Shown here: positions 8,608-16,409 of the stretch, in pieces | Numbering within the stretch: the first letter of the stretch is position 1 | Layout of the letters: every line of letters starts with the position of its first letter | Assembly (NCBI RefSeq): GCF_038002225.1 | Contig: NZ_JBBOCA010000001.1 | Span: 5,270,001 to 5,334,000, forward strand | Direction: 5' to 3' | Length of the DNA stretch: 64,000 nt | DNA from: Paenibacillus sp. FSL R7-0204 | Lineage (GTDB): Bacteria; Bacillota; Bacilli; Paenibacillales; Paenibacillaceae | Notes under the pieces: generated by a model | Database searches by the model: none | The model's input: only the letters and a program-made list of their open reading frames with translations | What the model was told of the DNA's origin: nothing | Program-made: the position numbers and the translations under genes

Positions 8608-9765
8608 ATGCGTCTGGCTCTATTCACGGACACTTTTCTTCCGCAGACTAATGGCGTTGCCCGTACACTCGGCCGGCTGACCGGCCATCTGCAACGCCGG
8701 GGAATCGATCATCTGCTGTTCACTCCAAAATCCGCCCCGGAGAGCAGCTACCCCGATCCCGTCAGACCCGTGGCCAGCATCCCCTTTTCCCTGTATCCCG
8801 AGTGCAGGCTGGCCCTGCCCGGCATGTCCTCCATGCAGAGTGAATTAACTGCCTTCGGCCCCGACCTGCTCCATCTCGCCACCCCGTTCAATATCGGCTT
8901 AACCGGCCTCCGGTATGCCCGCAAGCAGCAGCTCCCCCATGTAGCCTCCTATCACACCCACTTCGACCTTTACCTCGAATACTACAAAATGAGAAGAATC
9001 CTCCCGCTCTACTGGAAATACATGAAGTGGTATCACCGGTCCTGCGATGCCGTCCTGGCTCCTTCCCGCGAAACCCTAATCAGCTTGCGCATGGAGGGCT
9101 TCACCCGGCTGCGCCTGTGGTCCAGGGGCGTGGACTGCACCCTCTACTCGCCAGAGAGACGAAGCGAAGAAGTGCGGGAGCGTTATGGCAAGGGCGCAGC
9201 GCTGATAATGCTCTATGTCGGACGGATTGCCCCGGAAAAGGATCTCACCACCCTCCTTCAGGCCATGCCGCTCCTGCCGGAGTCCGTGCGTGTAGCGGTT
9301 CAGCTGGTGATTGTCGGCGATGGCCCGCTGCTGCCTGAGCTGAAGTCGCAGGCACCGGACAATGTCACCTTCACCGGTGCCAGACACGGCGAAGAGCTGG
9401 CAGAGCTATATGCCTCCGCCGATCTGTTCGTCTTTCCCTCCTGCACGGAGACCTTCGGCAATGTCGTGCTTGAAGCTATGGCATCAGGGCTTCCTGTTAT
9501 CGCCGCAGATGCTGGCGGAACCCGGGAGCTGGTCGCACCCGGTGTCACCGGCATGCTGTTCGAGCCGCGAAGGCCTGCAGCAATGGCAGAGCAGATCTGC
9601 ACAGCCGCTGCCGGGCACCTGCTGCGGAGCGCAATGGGCCGCGAAGGGCGGCGCCAAGCTCTAGAGCGCTCCTGGGAGCAGATTTTTGACAGACTGATTA
9701 AGGATTATGAAGAAGTCATCGAGCGCCGCAGGATCAAGAATGAAGCAGGGATTTACACCGCCTGA
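8608..9765 (+). CDS. GT4-type glycosyltransferase (MgtA/PimB-like)
   Basis: A 385-residue GT-B glycosyltransferase. The N terminus RLALFTDTFLPQTNGVART is the acceptor-side signature of the GDP-mannose-dependent mannosyltransferase branch of GT4, and the C-terminal nucleotide-sugar site has the EX7E motif in CTETFGNVVLEAMASG. No membrane segment is present; such enzymes sit at the inner membrane face and glycosylate lipids or polymers. ATG 8608 was chosen because GGGAGG precedes it by 7 bases; the upstream ATG at 8563 has no ribosome site. A terminator at 9794-9825 closes the unit. Donor and acceptor are inferred only by family. Confidence 0.87.
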   Translation: MRLALFTDTFLPQTNGVARTLGRLTGHLQRRGIDHLLFTPKSAPESSYPDPVRPVASIPFSLYPECRLALPGMSSMQSELTAFGPDLLHLATPFNIGLTGLRYARKQQLPHVASYHTHFDLYLEYYKMRRILPLYWKYMKWYHRSCDAVLAPSRETLISLRMEGFTRLRLWSRGVDCTLYSPERRSEEVRERYGKGAALIMLYVGRIAPEKDLTTLLQAMPLLPESVRVAVQLVIVGDGPLLPELKSQAPDNVTFTGARHGEELAELYASADLFVFPSCTETFGNVVLEAMASGLPVIAADAGGTRELVAPGVTGMLFEPRRPAAMAEQICTAAAGHLLRSAMGREGRRQALERSWEQIFDRLIKDYEEVIERRRIKNEAGIYTA

Positions 9766-9793
9766 TCCGCTGTCTGCCCGCCTATGAAGACTA

Positions 9794-9825
9794 AGCGTTC
9801 CTGGGATCACGGGAATGCTTTTTTC
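9794..9825 (+). terminator. Terminator after the glycosyltransferase gene
   Basis: AGCGTTCC pairs with GGAATGCT (one G-T pair) and is followed directly by six Ts. It separates the glycosyltransferase transcript from the regulator downstream. Confidence 0.75.
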
Positions 9826-9855
9826 CATTGTTCACGGTTTCTCCCCATCGCTCTA

Positions 9856-9884
9856 TTGACCATTGGAATAATGACTTATATTAT
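9856..9884 (+). promoter_or_regulatory. SigA-type promoter of the XRE-TPR regulator
   Basis: TTGACC at 9856-9861 and TATTAT at 9879-9884 are separated by exactly 17 bases. The expected transcript start is near 9891, about 40 bases before the TTG start codon at 9934. The position excludes the longer reading frame from 9784 as the true N terminus. Confidence 0.75.
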
Positions 9885-9933
9885 ACACATATACAATAAT
9901 CCAAAATATGGAATTCAGTCAGGCGGTGATCCC

Positions 9934-11331
9934 TTGAAGCCTCTCACAACGATTCGCAGTCATCTTGAGGCTTATCTCTATTCCCGGCAGTTGTCCATCA
10001 ACCAGTTCTCCGTTCAGTCCGGCGTTAATTCCGGCACCTTAAGCCGTATCCTTAGCGGCCAGCAGCCGATTGCCATGAACCACCTGAAATTGATTACCCG
10101 GGGCATGTCATTGCCGGAGGATCATTTCTATAGCATGTATGTCGATGAGTGCTTCTTATATTCCGCACCAACCTGGCGGCGGCTGCGCCCCTTCATTCTG
10201 AATTCAGCAGAGCTGGGGCGGCTGGACTGTATTGAGCTTGTAGTCAAAAATCTGCTGGACAACCTGATCTACGCTCCGATGCTTTTTGAAGTGGCCGAGG
10301 ACTTGTTCCAGGAGCATCACTGGCAGGCGGCGGCCATCTTGTACAAGAATATCAGCGCAAGCGAGAAGTATCAGCATTCCGAGCGGCTGGCCCTCTGCCA
10401 GTACCGTTTGTTCCGCATTGCCCTCGGAGACAGCCAGATCCTCAACCTACAGGCTGCTCTTTTGTTCGAATGTTATATTGAGCGGCTTGATGTGCCGGAT
10501 CAGCTCGATGGACTGAAAGCTCTGATGCATGTCTATTACTCACTGCACAAGTGGGACAAGGTGGACGCGCTGGCCCAGGAGATGCACCGTCTTGCCATGC
10601 TCAGCTACCACCATCTGCACCGGTCGCAGCGCAGGGACCGCCAGGATAAATGTCCGGAAAAGCCGGTATTCTTCTATGCGCTGTATTCGCATCTGATGCG
10701 GGCAAGTGTGTGCGAAGAATTCCGGGACTATAAATCGGCGCTGAAATACGTAGCTCTATATATGGATAGGAGCTGGATACGCGAAAAAGGGGAAGACACC
10801 CGGCGCATCCTGGACCAATTCCAGGAGTGGGGCACTGCCAACACCCTCCTCTACCGGATGATGTCCGGCGAGCATGGAGTGCTGCCTGAATATGTGGCCT
10901 ATATTGCTCCGCATGCCAGTGAGATTTTCGTAGCCCTATATCATATTGTAATCTCAGCCAACCGCTTCTCCTGGAATGTCGATGAGGTGCTTGAACAGTT
11001 CCCTTCCTATATCCCTTACCGGACCAACCTGAAGGACTTCGGGGAGCTTCACAACCAGCAGATCCTGGCTGACCAGTACTCTACCTTTCTCGCGGAATTA
11101 GCCAGCTATTATTTACGCAATCACCGCCCGGAAGGAATGGGATTCCTGCTCCAAAGTCTGGAATCTTCTGCTAAAATAAAGAGTGATAGCATAATCATTA
11201 AATGTGTGAATCTGTTTGAACAATTCCGGCATCAAGCCACTGAGGAACAGACAGAACAATACAGACTTCTGATTGGAGAGGTGCAAGAATCCAATGATAA
11301 GAAAAATGATTATGCTTCTAGTTTCATGTAG
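9934..11331 (+). CDS. XRE-type HTH plus TPR-like peptide-responsive regulator (RRNPP/AloR-like)
   Basis: The 465-residue protein begins with a Cro/C1-type helix-turn-helix (residues ~5-60, with INQFSVQSGVNSGTLSRILSG as the recognition part). Everything after residue ~75 is helical with TPR-like character and no catalytic motif. This is the architecture of RRNPP receptors (PlcR, NprR, AimR and the AloR group of Paenibacillus), which bind a re-imported peptide in the TPR groove and change DNA binding. The start is TTG 9934: AGGCGGTGAT lies just upstream and the promoter at 9856-9884 lies inside the longer open frame from 9784. The 3' end overlaps a 47-codon exported-peptide gene by 38 bases, the arrangement found in rap-phr cassettes. 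Target genes are unknown. Confidence 0.8.
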   Translation: MKPLTTIRSHLEAYLYSRQLSINQFSVQSGVNSGTLSRILSGQQPIAMNHLKLITRGMSLPEDHFYSMYVDECFLYSAPTWRRLRPFILNSAELGRLDCIELVVKNLLDNLIYAPMLFEVAEDLFQEHHWQAAAILYKNISASEKYQHSERLALCQYRLFRIALGDSQILNLQAALLFECYIERLDVPDQLDGLKALMHVYYSLHKWDKVDALAQEMHRLAMLSYHHLHRSQRRDRQDKCPEKPVFFYALYSHLMRASVCEEFRDYKSALKYVALYMDRSWIREKGEDTRRILDQFQEWGTANTLLYRMMSGEHGVLPEYVAYIAPHASEIFVALYHIVISANRFSWNVDEVLEQFPSYIPYRTNLKDFGELHNQQILADQYSTFLAELASYYLRNHRPEGMGFLLQSLESSAKIKSDSIIIKCVNLFEQFRHQATEEQTEQYRLLIGEVQESNDKKNDYASSFM

Positions 11332-11437
11332 CTTGGCGTTTATAGCCATTCAGCCCCTGGGGGGTTATGAATCTGTTACAGAGGCTACTGTACAATCCGT
11401 GGTTCAGCCTATGGGTCACGGGACGGGGGACGGCTGA
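11294..11437 (+). CDS. Candidate signalling propeptide (Phr/AloP-like), partner of the upstream regulator
   Basis: A 47-codon ORF in the +1 frame relative to the regulator, overlapping its last 38 bases. GGAGAGGTG at 11275-11283 is a good ribosome site 10 bases before ATG 11294. The product begins MIRKMIMLLVSCSLAFIAIQ: two positive residues, a hydrophobic core and a likely Sec cleavage region. This is followed by a short polar tail that ends in QPMGHGTGDG. That is the make-up of Phr-type propeptides, which are exported, trimmed by proteases and re-imported by oligopeptide permeases. The mature peptide would be cut from the C-terminal half; its borders cannot be read. Position, overlap, ribosome site and signal sequence all agree. 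Confidence 0.7.
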   Translation: MIRKMIMLLVSCSLAFIAIQPLGGYESVTEATVQSVVQPMGHGTGDG

Positions 11438-11474
11438 TCCAGCAGCGGCCGCACCCGCAGAAAGGATGATGAAC

Positions 11475-12647
11475 ATGAAGATCAAACGGAGGATGTTAGT
11501 CCTCGCCGCACTCGCACTGGCCTTGACCGGAGGAGCTCAAGCCGTTCCGGCTTCGGCCAAGCCCTCCCCGGGCGTGCAGCTCCAATTAACCTATAACAGC
11601 GGAAGCGGAATATCGGGCATGGCCGGCGGCACCGCACAGATCAAGAACGGGATCTCTTATATGCCGGCTAACCTGGTCACAATCATGGGCCTTGAGGTCA
11701 AATGGAATAATGCGGACAAAACTGCCACCTTCAGCGGGTGGAACAAAAGCTTCAGTATGAAGCTTGGTCAATCCACCGGCGTACTGGACGGGAAGAAGGT
11801 CTCCCTTGGAGGCACACCTTATATGGCTGATAAGCAGCTGTATGTGCCCGTCAAGTTTGTGGTAGCGGCTCTTGAAGGCGGACCCGTAAGGTGGGATGCC
11901 GCCACCAATACGATACGGGCCAACGGTCTGCATATGTACCGCGGTTATTCAGAAGTGTTCGACGGCGGAGTGTACTCCCTGTCGCTGGACAGCGGGGAGC
12001 TGTATCTGACTACGAAGCAGAACACCAAGCATAAGCTTGCTGTTCTCGGCAGAGGACTGGATGTAGTAGATTTCACCTTCGAGCGTACACCTGCCGGTCT
12101 GACGCTGCTTCAGGTCGTGAATTCGTATGGCGAGCCTCATGTGCATGCAGTGTATTACACTTATCTAGTGAAGAATAACAGTGTAATCCGCCAGGGACAT
12201 ACGAATATCCATACCTCCTTCGGCACAGCCCCGGTCTGGGCTGACGGCAAGCTGATATTCAATGACGGCCGCACGTTAAGACTCATTGAGGATGGAACCG
12301 GAGCGGTCAGCGAGACCGTAGATATACCGAAACTGCTGGGCACCACTGTAGCCAAGGATGTCTACTATAATGTCGAAGCCCTCTACCCGGATGTTCTGCT
12401 GGTCCGCCCTACAGACACCGCATTCCTCACCCTTGTTGACCGTGCTACCGGTAAGCAGACTTTGTTATACAAGCAGCTGTTAAGTGCGGAGCGCCAGCGC
12501 GAGGTAGAGCAGACCGACTTCATGTTCCCGGGGGACTATATCTACTTCACCGGACGCACAGACAATGTCTTCACCTTCAACCTCCACAGAATGGACGGCA
12601 GCCAAGACATCATCAAGACCTACACATGGCCAGGCAGCCAGAACTGA
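11475..12647 (+). CDS. Exported protein with copper amine oxidase N-terminal-like (stalk) domain
   Basis: A 390-residue exported protein. The N terminus KIKRRMLVLAALALALTGG followed by AQAVPASA is a Sec signal peptide. Residues ~45-145 carry the 'stalk domain' (copper amine oxidase N-like, PF07833): a first half with ISYMPANLVTIMGLEVKW and a second with KQLYVPVKFVVAALEGGPVRWD. The remaining ~240 residues look beta-rich, perhaps a propeller-like repeat domain, with no known active site. The start is ATG 11475 with AAAGGA 8 bases upstream; the open frame from 11367 overlaps the propeptide gene. It probably acts at the cell wall or outside the cell. Confidence 0.8.
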   Translation: MKIKRRMLVLAALALALTGGAQAVPASAKPSPGVQLQLTYNSGSGISGMAGGTAQIKNGISYMPANLVTIMGLEVKWNNADKTATFSGWNKSFSMKLGQSTGVLDGKKVSLGGTPYMADKQLYVPVKFVVAALEGGPVRWDAATNTIRANGLHMYRGYSEVFDGGVYSLSLDSGELYLTTKQNTKHKLAVLGRGLDVVDFTFERTPAGLTLLQVVNSYGEPHVHAVYYTYLVKNNSVIRQGHTNIHTSFGTAPVWADGKLIFNDGRTLRLIEDGTGAVSETVDIPKLLGTTVAKDVYYNVEALYPDVLLVRPTDTAFLTLVDRATGKQTLLYKQLLSAERQREVEQTDFMFPGDYIYFTGRTDNVFTFNLHRMDGSQDIIKTYTWPGSQN

Positions 12648-12740
12648 GCAGCTGCGCTTCATATTCAAATGAGCTCGGTTTTTCTGTGAAAATACGTCTC
12701 TTGCGATAAACACACGACCTGCGCGGCGCCTCCAGTCCAA

Positions 12741-12839
12741 TTGTGGTCGGTTTTTCGATTACATTTGGTCCGCTCGGCCTCCACGCTGCGTATTGTGATC
12801 GGTTTTTCGATTACATTTGGTCCGCACACCTCCACGCTG
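12741..12839. repeat. Direct repeat, two ~47-bp copies
   Basis: Two near-identical units, 12741-12788 and 12793-12839, share the core TCGGTTTTTCGATTACATTT, then GGTCCGC and the ending CCTCCACGCTG; they differ by a handful of bases. A weaker related unit (TCGGTTTTT) precedes them near 12674. The 12648-12970 gap holds no credible gene besides this array. Confidence 0.65.
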
Positions 12840-12972
12840 CTCATTTTTATGCTGAAGTTGTGCCTTGAAAGACATGTTTGTTTTCGCATATATTTTCCGC
12901 CACGACAAAAAAACGCATAAAAGTCATTATTATCATAAATGACGTTTATGCGCCTAACATCCAACAGCCACC

Positions 12973-13010
12973 AAATGAAAGACAGGGCGTCTACAAACGC
13001 CCCTGCCTTT
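12973..13010 (-). terminator. Hairpin overlapping the stop of the 44-residue ORF
   Basis: CAGGGCGT and ACGCCCCTG pair across a short loop that contains the TAG stop codon of the minus-strand ORF (12991-12993). On the minus strand the stem is followed by TCTTTCATTT. A Rho-independent end for the small transcript is the simplest reading. Confidence 0.55.
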
Positions 13011-13125
13011 TCATTCTCCGCGCTATTCTTCTCTCTCTTCTTCGTTCTCTTCTTCGTTTACGGTCCTTACGGTAGAGCAGGAGATCCAGTATAACTTCGA
13101 AAAGCACCCCGAATAGCTCAGCCAT
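12991..13125 (-). CDS. Small Arg-rich amphipathic protein (44 residues)
   Basis: The product starts MAELFGVLFEVILDLLLYRK, a hydrophobic/acidic amphipathic helix, and ends in a strongly basic tail rich in RRR, RER and KR groups. AAGAGGGG lies ~4 bases before ATG 13125, and a terminator hairpin overlaps the stop. The design, one hydrophobic helix followed by a charged helix, suggests a membrane-surface or coiled-coil microprotein. I do not recognise a family and the gene call rests on ribosome site, terminator and composition. Confidence 0.5.
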   Translation of the reverse strand: MAELFGVLFEVILDLLLYRKDRKRRRERRRERRIARRMKRQGRL

Positions 13126-13177
13126 ACAACCCCTCTTTTCAGCGGTTTCAGCGGTTATGGAATGGCTGCTTCACTCC

Positions 13178-15019
13178 CTACGGCCGCCGCAGTCCACCCA
13201 AGCTTGCTCCCTCACTAAATACCCGTTCAATCCTCTGCTGCACCTCGGGGTCAGGAATTAACGGCGGCGCCTGATGCGGCTTCACCCGGGCATCAATGAT
13301 CACATTATCACAAGCCCAGTGCTTATGCTCTACCGTGCTGTTCACCCCATGGATGTCATGGGACGGATTGCTGCGGGTGAAGGTCGCCCACAGGAAGTTG
13401 TTCAGCGACTCCGACATGAAGCTGCTGTCATCGCACAGAATAATCATCGGGCAGGAATCAAGCGCCCCCTGTGCTGCAATCGCAGCGCTCAGGCCGGAGA
13501 TTTCCTCTGCCGCCGAGGAGTAATCCTGGAACGGCTTCCCCTGCATGGCGACAATCCCCGGCATAATCATGGCCGCCGGCCCCCAGCCCTGGTCCACCCG
13601 CTGAAGAACCTCAGGCACCCCAGTACACAAGCTCCGCTTCTGTTCCCCAACGGCTGCGAAGACTACCTTGCTTCCGCTGTTGATCCCGGTGCCGGAATAA
13701 TCCAGTGTATCGATCGTTGTGTTCGTCTGGAAGTGAATATCGCGGCGCAGATTGATCCGCTCCAGGATGTAGGTCAGGAACCCGGCGATATCATGCGTGC
13801 TGACCGGCTTGTCCTCTTCTGCCGTGATGAACAGATATTTCGCCAGACTAAGCTGGCCGGTTCCCAGAATCCGGTTGCTGATCGTCAGCAGCTCCGCAGG
13901 CTGCTTAAGCTGCTGATAAGGGGTATACCGCTCACTGCCGATTGCGAACAGCAGCGGGTGCACTCCCGCAGCATCTATCGCATGTACTTCCTTCACGCCG
14001 GGAATCTCCGAGCGGATCGCACCGCCGGTCAGCTCATGGATGAGCTCTCCGAAGGCAGTATCCTCCTGTGGCGGACGGCCGACCACCGTGAAGGGGAAGA
14101 TAGCCCCTTTTTTGGCGTAAACCTTGTGTACTCTCATCACCGGAAACGGGTGAGTCAGGCTATAATAGCCCAGATGATCGCCGAACGGTCCCTCCGGCTT
14201 CGTCTCCCCGGGATGAATCTCTCCGGTAATCACGAAATCGGCGTCGCTGCTGACGCAGAAGCCGTCTACATAGCTGTAGCGGAAATGACGCCCCGAGAGC
14301 AGCCCGGCAAAGGTCATTTCACTTAGGCCCTCCGGCAGCGGCATCACCGCCGAGAGCGTATGCGCAGGGGGACCGCCGATGAAGCAGCTAACCTTAAGCG
14401 GCTCGCCGCGTCTGTTCGCGTGGGCCTGATGAATGCCGATGCCGCGGTGAATCTGGTAATGGACGCCCACTTCCTTATTCTGCTCATATTCGTTGCCGCT
14501 AAGCTGAATACGGTACATCCCCAGATTGGAGTTCATAATGCCCGGCTTATCGGGATCTTCGGAGTACACCTGCGGAAGCGTAACGAACGCCCCTCCGTCG
14601 CCCTGCCAGTGCTTAATCTGCGGAAGATCGGAGATTTGAATCTCCTCGAATCCGGCCGGCACACCGCTGCCCTTCTTAATCGGCAACGCTTTGCGCGCAG
14701 CAAGGCCTGTCCCGATATACCTTAAGGGCTGCTTGAGCGCCTTCATGGGATTGCTGCGCAGGGCGATGACCGCCTGCGACGAATCCCACGTGTCGCGGAA
14801 GATGAACTTGCTGCGCTCAATCGTTCCGAACAGATTCGAGACCGCACGGTACTTCGAGCCCCGTACCTTCTCGAACAGCAGAGCGGGACCGCCTGCCTCA
14901 TAGACCTTCATATGTATCGCCGCCATCTCCAGATGCGGGTCCACCTCTTCATGTATGCGAATTAAATGCCCGTGCTTCTCCAGGTCAATAATACATTCTT
15001 CCATATTACGATATGACAT
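13178..15019 (-). CDS. UbiD-family decarboxylase (prenylated-FMN dependent)
   Basis: A 613-residue UbiD-type (de)carboxylase. The hallmark EGPFGDHLGYY (about two fifths of the way in) belongs to the prFMN/metal site, and an upstream QIHRGIGIHQAHANRR segment matches the substrate/cofactor-binding region. The length exceeds E. coli UbiD (~500) as in many Firmicute and menaquinone-pathway homologues. Cofactor prFMN must be supplied by a UbiX partner, which is not in this window. GGGAGT lies before ATG 15019. Candidate substrates are an aromatic or alpha,beta-unsaturated carboxylic acid; a role in menaquinone synthesis is possible but unproven. Confidence 0.87.
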   Translation of the reverse strand: MSYRNMEECIIDLEKHGHLIRIHEEVDPHLEMAAIHMKVYEAGGPALLFEKVRGSKYRAVSNLFGTIERSKFIFRDTWDSSQAVIALRSNPMKALKQPLRYIGTGLAARKALPIKKGSGVPAGFEEIQISDLPQIKHWQGDGGAFVTLPQVYSEDPDKPGIMNSNLGMYRIQLSGNEYEQNKEVGVHYQIHRGIGIHQAHANRRGEPLKVSCFIGGPPAHTLSAVMPLPEGLSEMTFAGLLSGRHFRYSYVDGFCVSSDADFVITGEIHPGETKPEGPFGDHLGYYSLTHPFPVMRVHKVYAKKGAIFPFTVVGRPPQEDTAFGELIHELTGGAIRSEIPGVKEVHAIDAAGVHPLLFAIGSERYTPYQQLKQPAELLTISNRILGTGQLSLAKYLFITAEEDKPVSTHDIAGFLTYILERINLRRDIHFQTNTTIDTLDYSGTGINSGSKVVFAAVGEQKRSLCTGVPEVLQRVDQGWGPAAMIMPGIVAMQGKPFQDYSSAAEEISGLSAAIAAQGALDSCPMIILCDDSSFMSESLNNFLWATFTRSNPSHDIHGVNSTVEHKHWACDNVIIDARVKPHQAPPLIPDPEVQQRIERVFSEGASLGGLRRP

Positions 15020-15211
15020 GCTTCTACTCCCATTCTCTCAAGAATATGAACCTCTTTATTATCAATGAGTGTGTCCGTCAGGTCAATTGCCGCCAGGGCA
15101 ACCTCTCCAGTTTTCACAGATATTCTTGCCTTCTTCTGTGGAGAGCCATTATTATACTTGTAAACCGGACGGCTCCGGGCAAACATTCGGCAAGCAAAGG
15201 GGACTAACGCA

Positions 15212-16300
15212 ATGATCATCAAAAAGGTAACCTGGCTGGAGCTCTTCTACGATCTGCTGTTTGTCGCTGCGGTCTCCAAAGCCAGCCATGTGCTGCTGCA
15301 TGTAGAACACGAGACCCTGTCTCTTGAGACACTGGGCAAATTCGTACTGATCTTCATTCCGATCTGGTGGGCCTGGGTCGGCCAGACGCTCTTCGTTAAC
15401 CGCTATGGTCAGGATACGGTGATGCACCGGATTTTTCTGATTATCCAGTTGTTCTTCGTATTGATTATGACAGCCAGCCTGTCAATAGATTTCGATGCCA
15501 ACTATCTGCCGTTTCTGATTGGCTATCTCGGACTCCGGATCATGACCGCGGTCCAGTATCATTATAGCCATTCCAGAGAAAGCGAGCATCTGCGGAGCAC
15601 CGCCCGCTATCTGGGATCACGCTTCTGGATTGGACTTGCGATTTCGGCCTGCTCCCTGTTCTTCGATTCTTGGCTGCGGTATGCGGTACTGTACGCAGGA
15701 ATTATGCTGGACATCATTCTCCCGCTGACGGGACGGAGGATTCTGGTGAAGACGCCCCCCAATACCCATCATCTGCTGGAGCGCTTCTCCCTGTTCGCCT
15801 TGATCCTGCTCGGCGAATCCGTGGTTAGCATCCTCGCCGTGCTGCAATCCAGCCGCTGGACCGGGCCATCTGTCGGCTTCGCTGCGCTCACCTTTGTGCT
15901 GATCATCGCCATATGGTGGCAGTATTATGACAACCTGGAGAAGAAGGTCGATATGCATATCCAGACTGCCGGACAGACCATTATCTACGGGCATCTGTTC
16001 ATCTATCTGTCGCTATGTATGCTTGCTGCGTCAATCCAGCTATTATTCTTGGATCAGCTTCATTATGGGCAGATGCTGAACCTGTTGTTCGGCTCCGCGC
16101 TGCTCTACTTCGCTTCCACGGCACTGGTCTTCCAGGTCTACAGGCATAAGCAGCACCGGCTGGGAATGAAGCCGCTGGCAGGGCTGACCGCCATTCTGGC
16201 CTGCTTCTATGTGGTGGATCTTGTAGTCCATGTACCGAATGTCCTGATCATGGGCGAGCTGGCTCTGTTCTTCGCGCTGTACGCCAAAATTACTGCCTGA
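15212..16300 (+). CDS. LtrA-family (low temperature requirement A) membrane protein
   Basis: A 362-residue integral membrane protein with about nine to ten hydrophobic segments. The N terminus WLELFYDLLFVAAVSKASH is the highly conserved LtrA (PF06772) opening, and LLGESVVSILAVL is the second conserved family motif. LtrA was named in Listeria for growth at low temperature, but the biochemical role is unknown. AGGGGA lies before ATG 15212. It is divergent from the UbiD gene, with ~190 bases between them that should contain both promoters. Confidence 0.9.
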   Translation: MIIKKVTWLELFYDLLFVAAVSKASHVLLHVEHETLSLETLGKFVLIFIPIWWAWVGQTLFVNRYGQDTVMHRIFLIIQLFFVLIMTASLSIDFDANYLPFLIGYLGLRIMTAVQYHYSHSRESEHLRSTARYLGSRFWIGLAISACSLFFDSWLRYAVLYAGIMLDIILPLTGRRILVKTPPNTHHLLERFSLFALILLGESVVSILAVLQSSRWTGPSVGFAALTFVLIIAIWWQYYDNLEKKVDMHIQTAGQTIIYGHLFIYLSLCMLAASIQLLFLDQLHYGQMLNLLFGSALLYFASTALVFQVYRHKQHRLGMKPLAGLTAILACFYVVDLVVHVPNVLIMGELALFFALYAKITA

Positions 16301-16354
16301 CCCGGCTGCCCGTCAGCTCTCAGGCACTGGCCCCATCTATTCGCTCTGCACGCC

Positions 16355-16405
16355 AAGAGGCTGCACCAGAGGTCATTGCCCGCCTCAGGTACAGCCTCTT
16401 CCGTT
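16355..16405. terminator. Possible terminator between LtrA and monooxygenase genes
   Basis: AAGAGGCTG and CAGCCTCTT form a 9-bp stem with a ~28-base loop between convergent genes. There is no long T run, so confidence is modest. Confidence 0.4.
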
Positions 16406-16409
16406 CGTC

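Noticed and set aside
9784..9933. N-terminal extension of the XRE-TPR regulator with a membrane-like helix
   Set aside because: A terminator and a strong promoter lie in this stretch; TTG 9934 has the ribosome site.
11367..11474. Longer N terminus of the stalk-domain protein
   Set aside because: It overlaps the propeptide gene and lacks a ribosome site; the signal peptide begins properly at 11475.
12665..12964. Minus-strand 99-residue ORF
   Set aside because: It is made of the direct repeat units and has no ribosome site.
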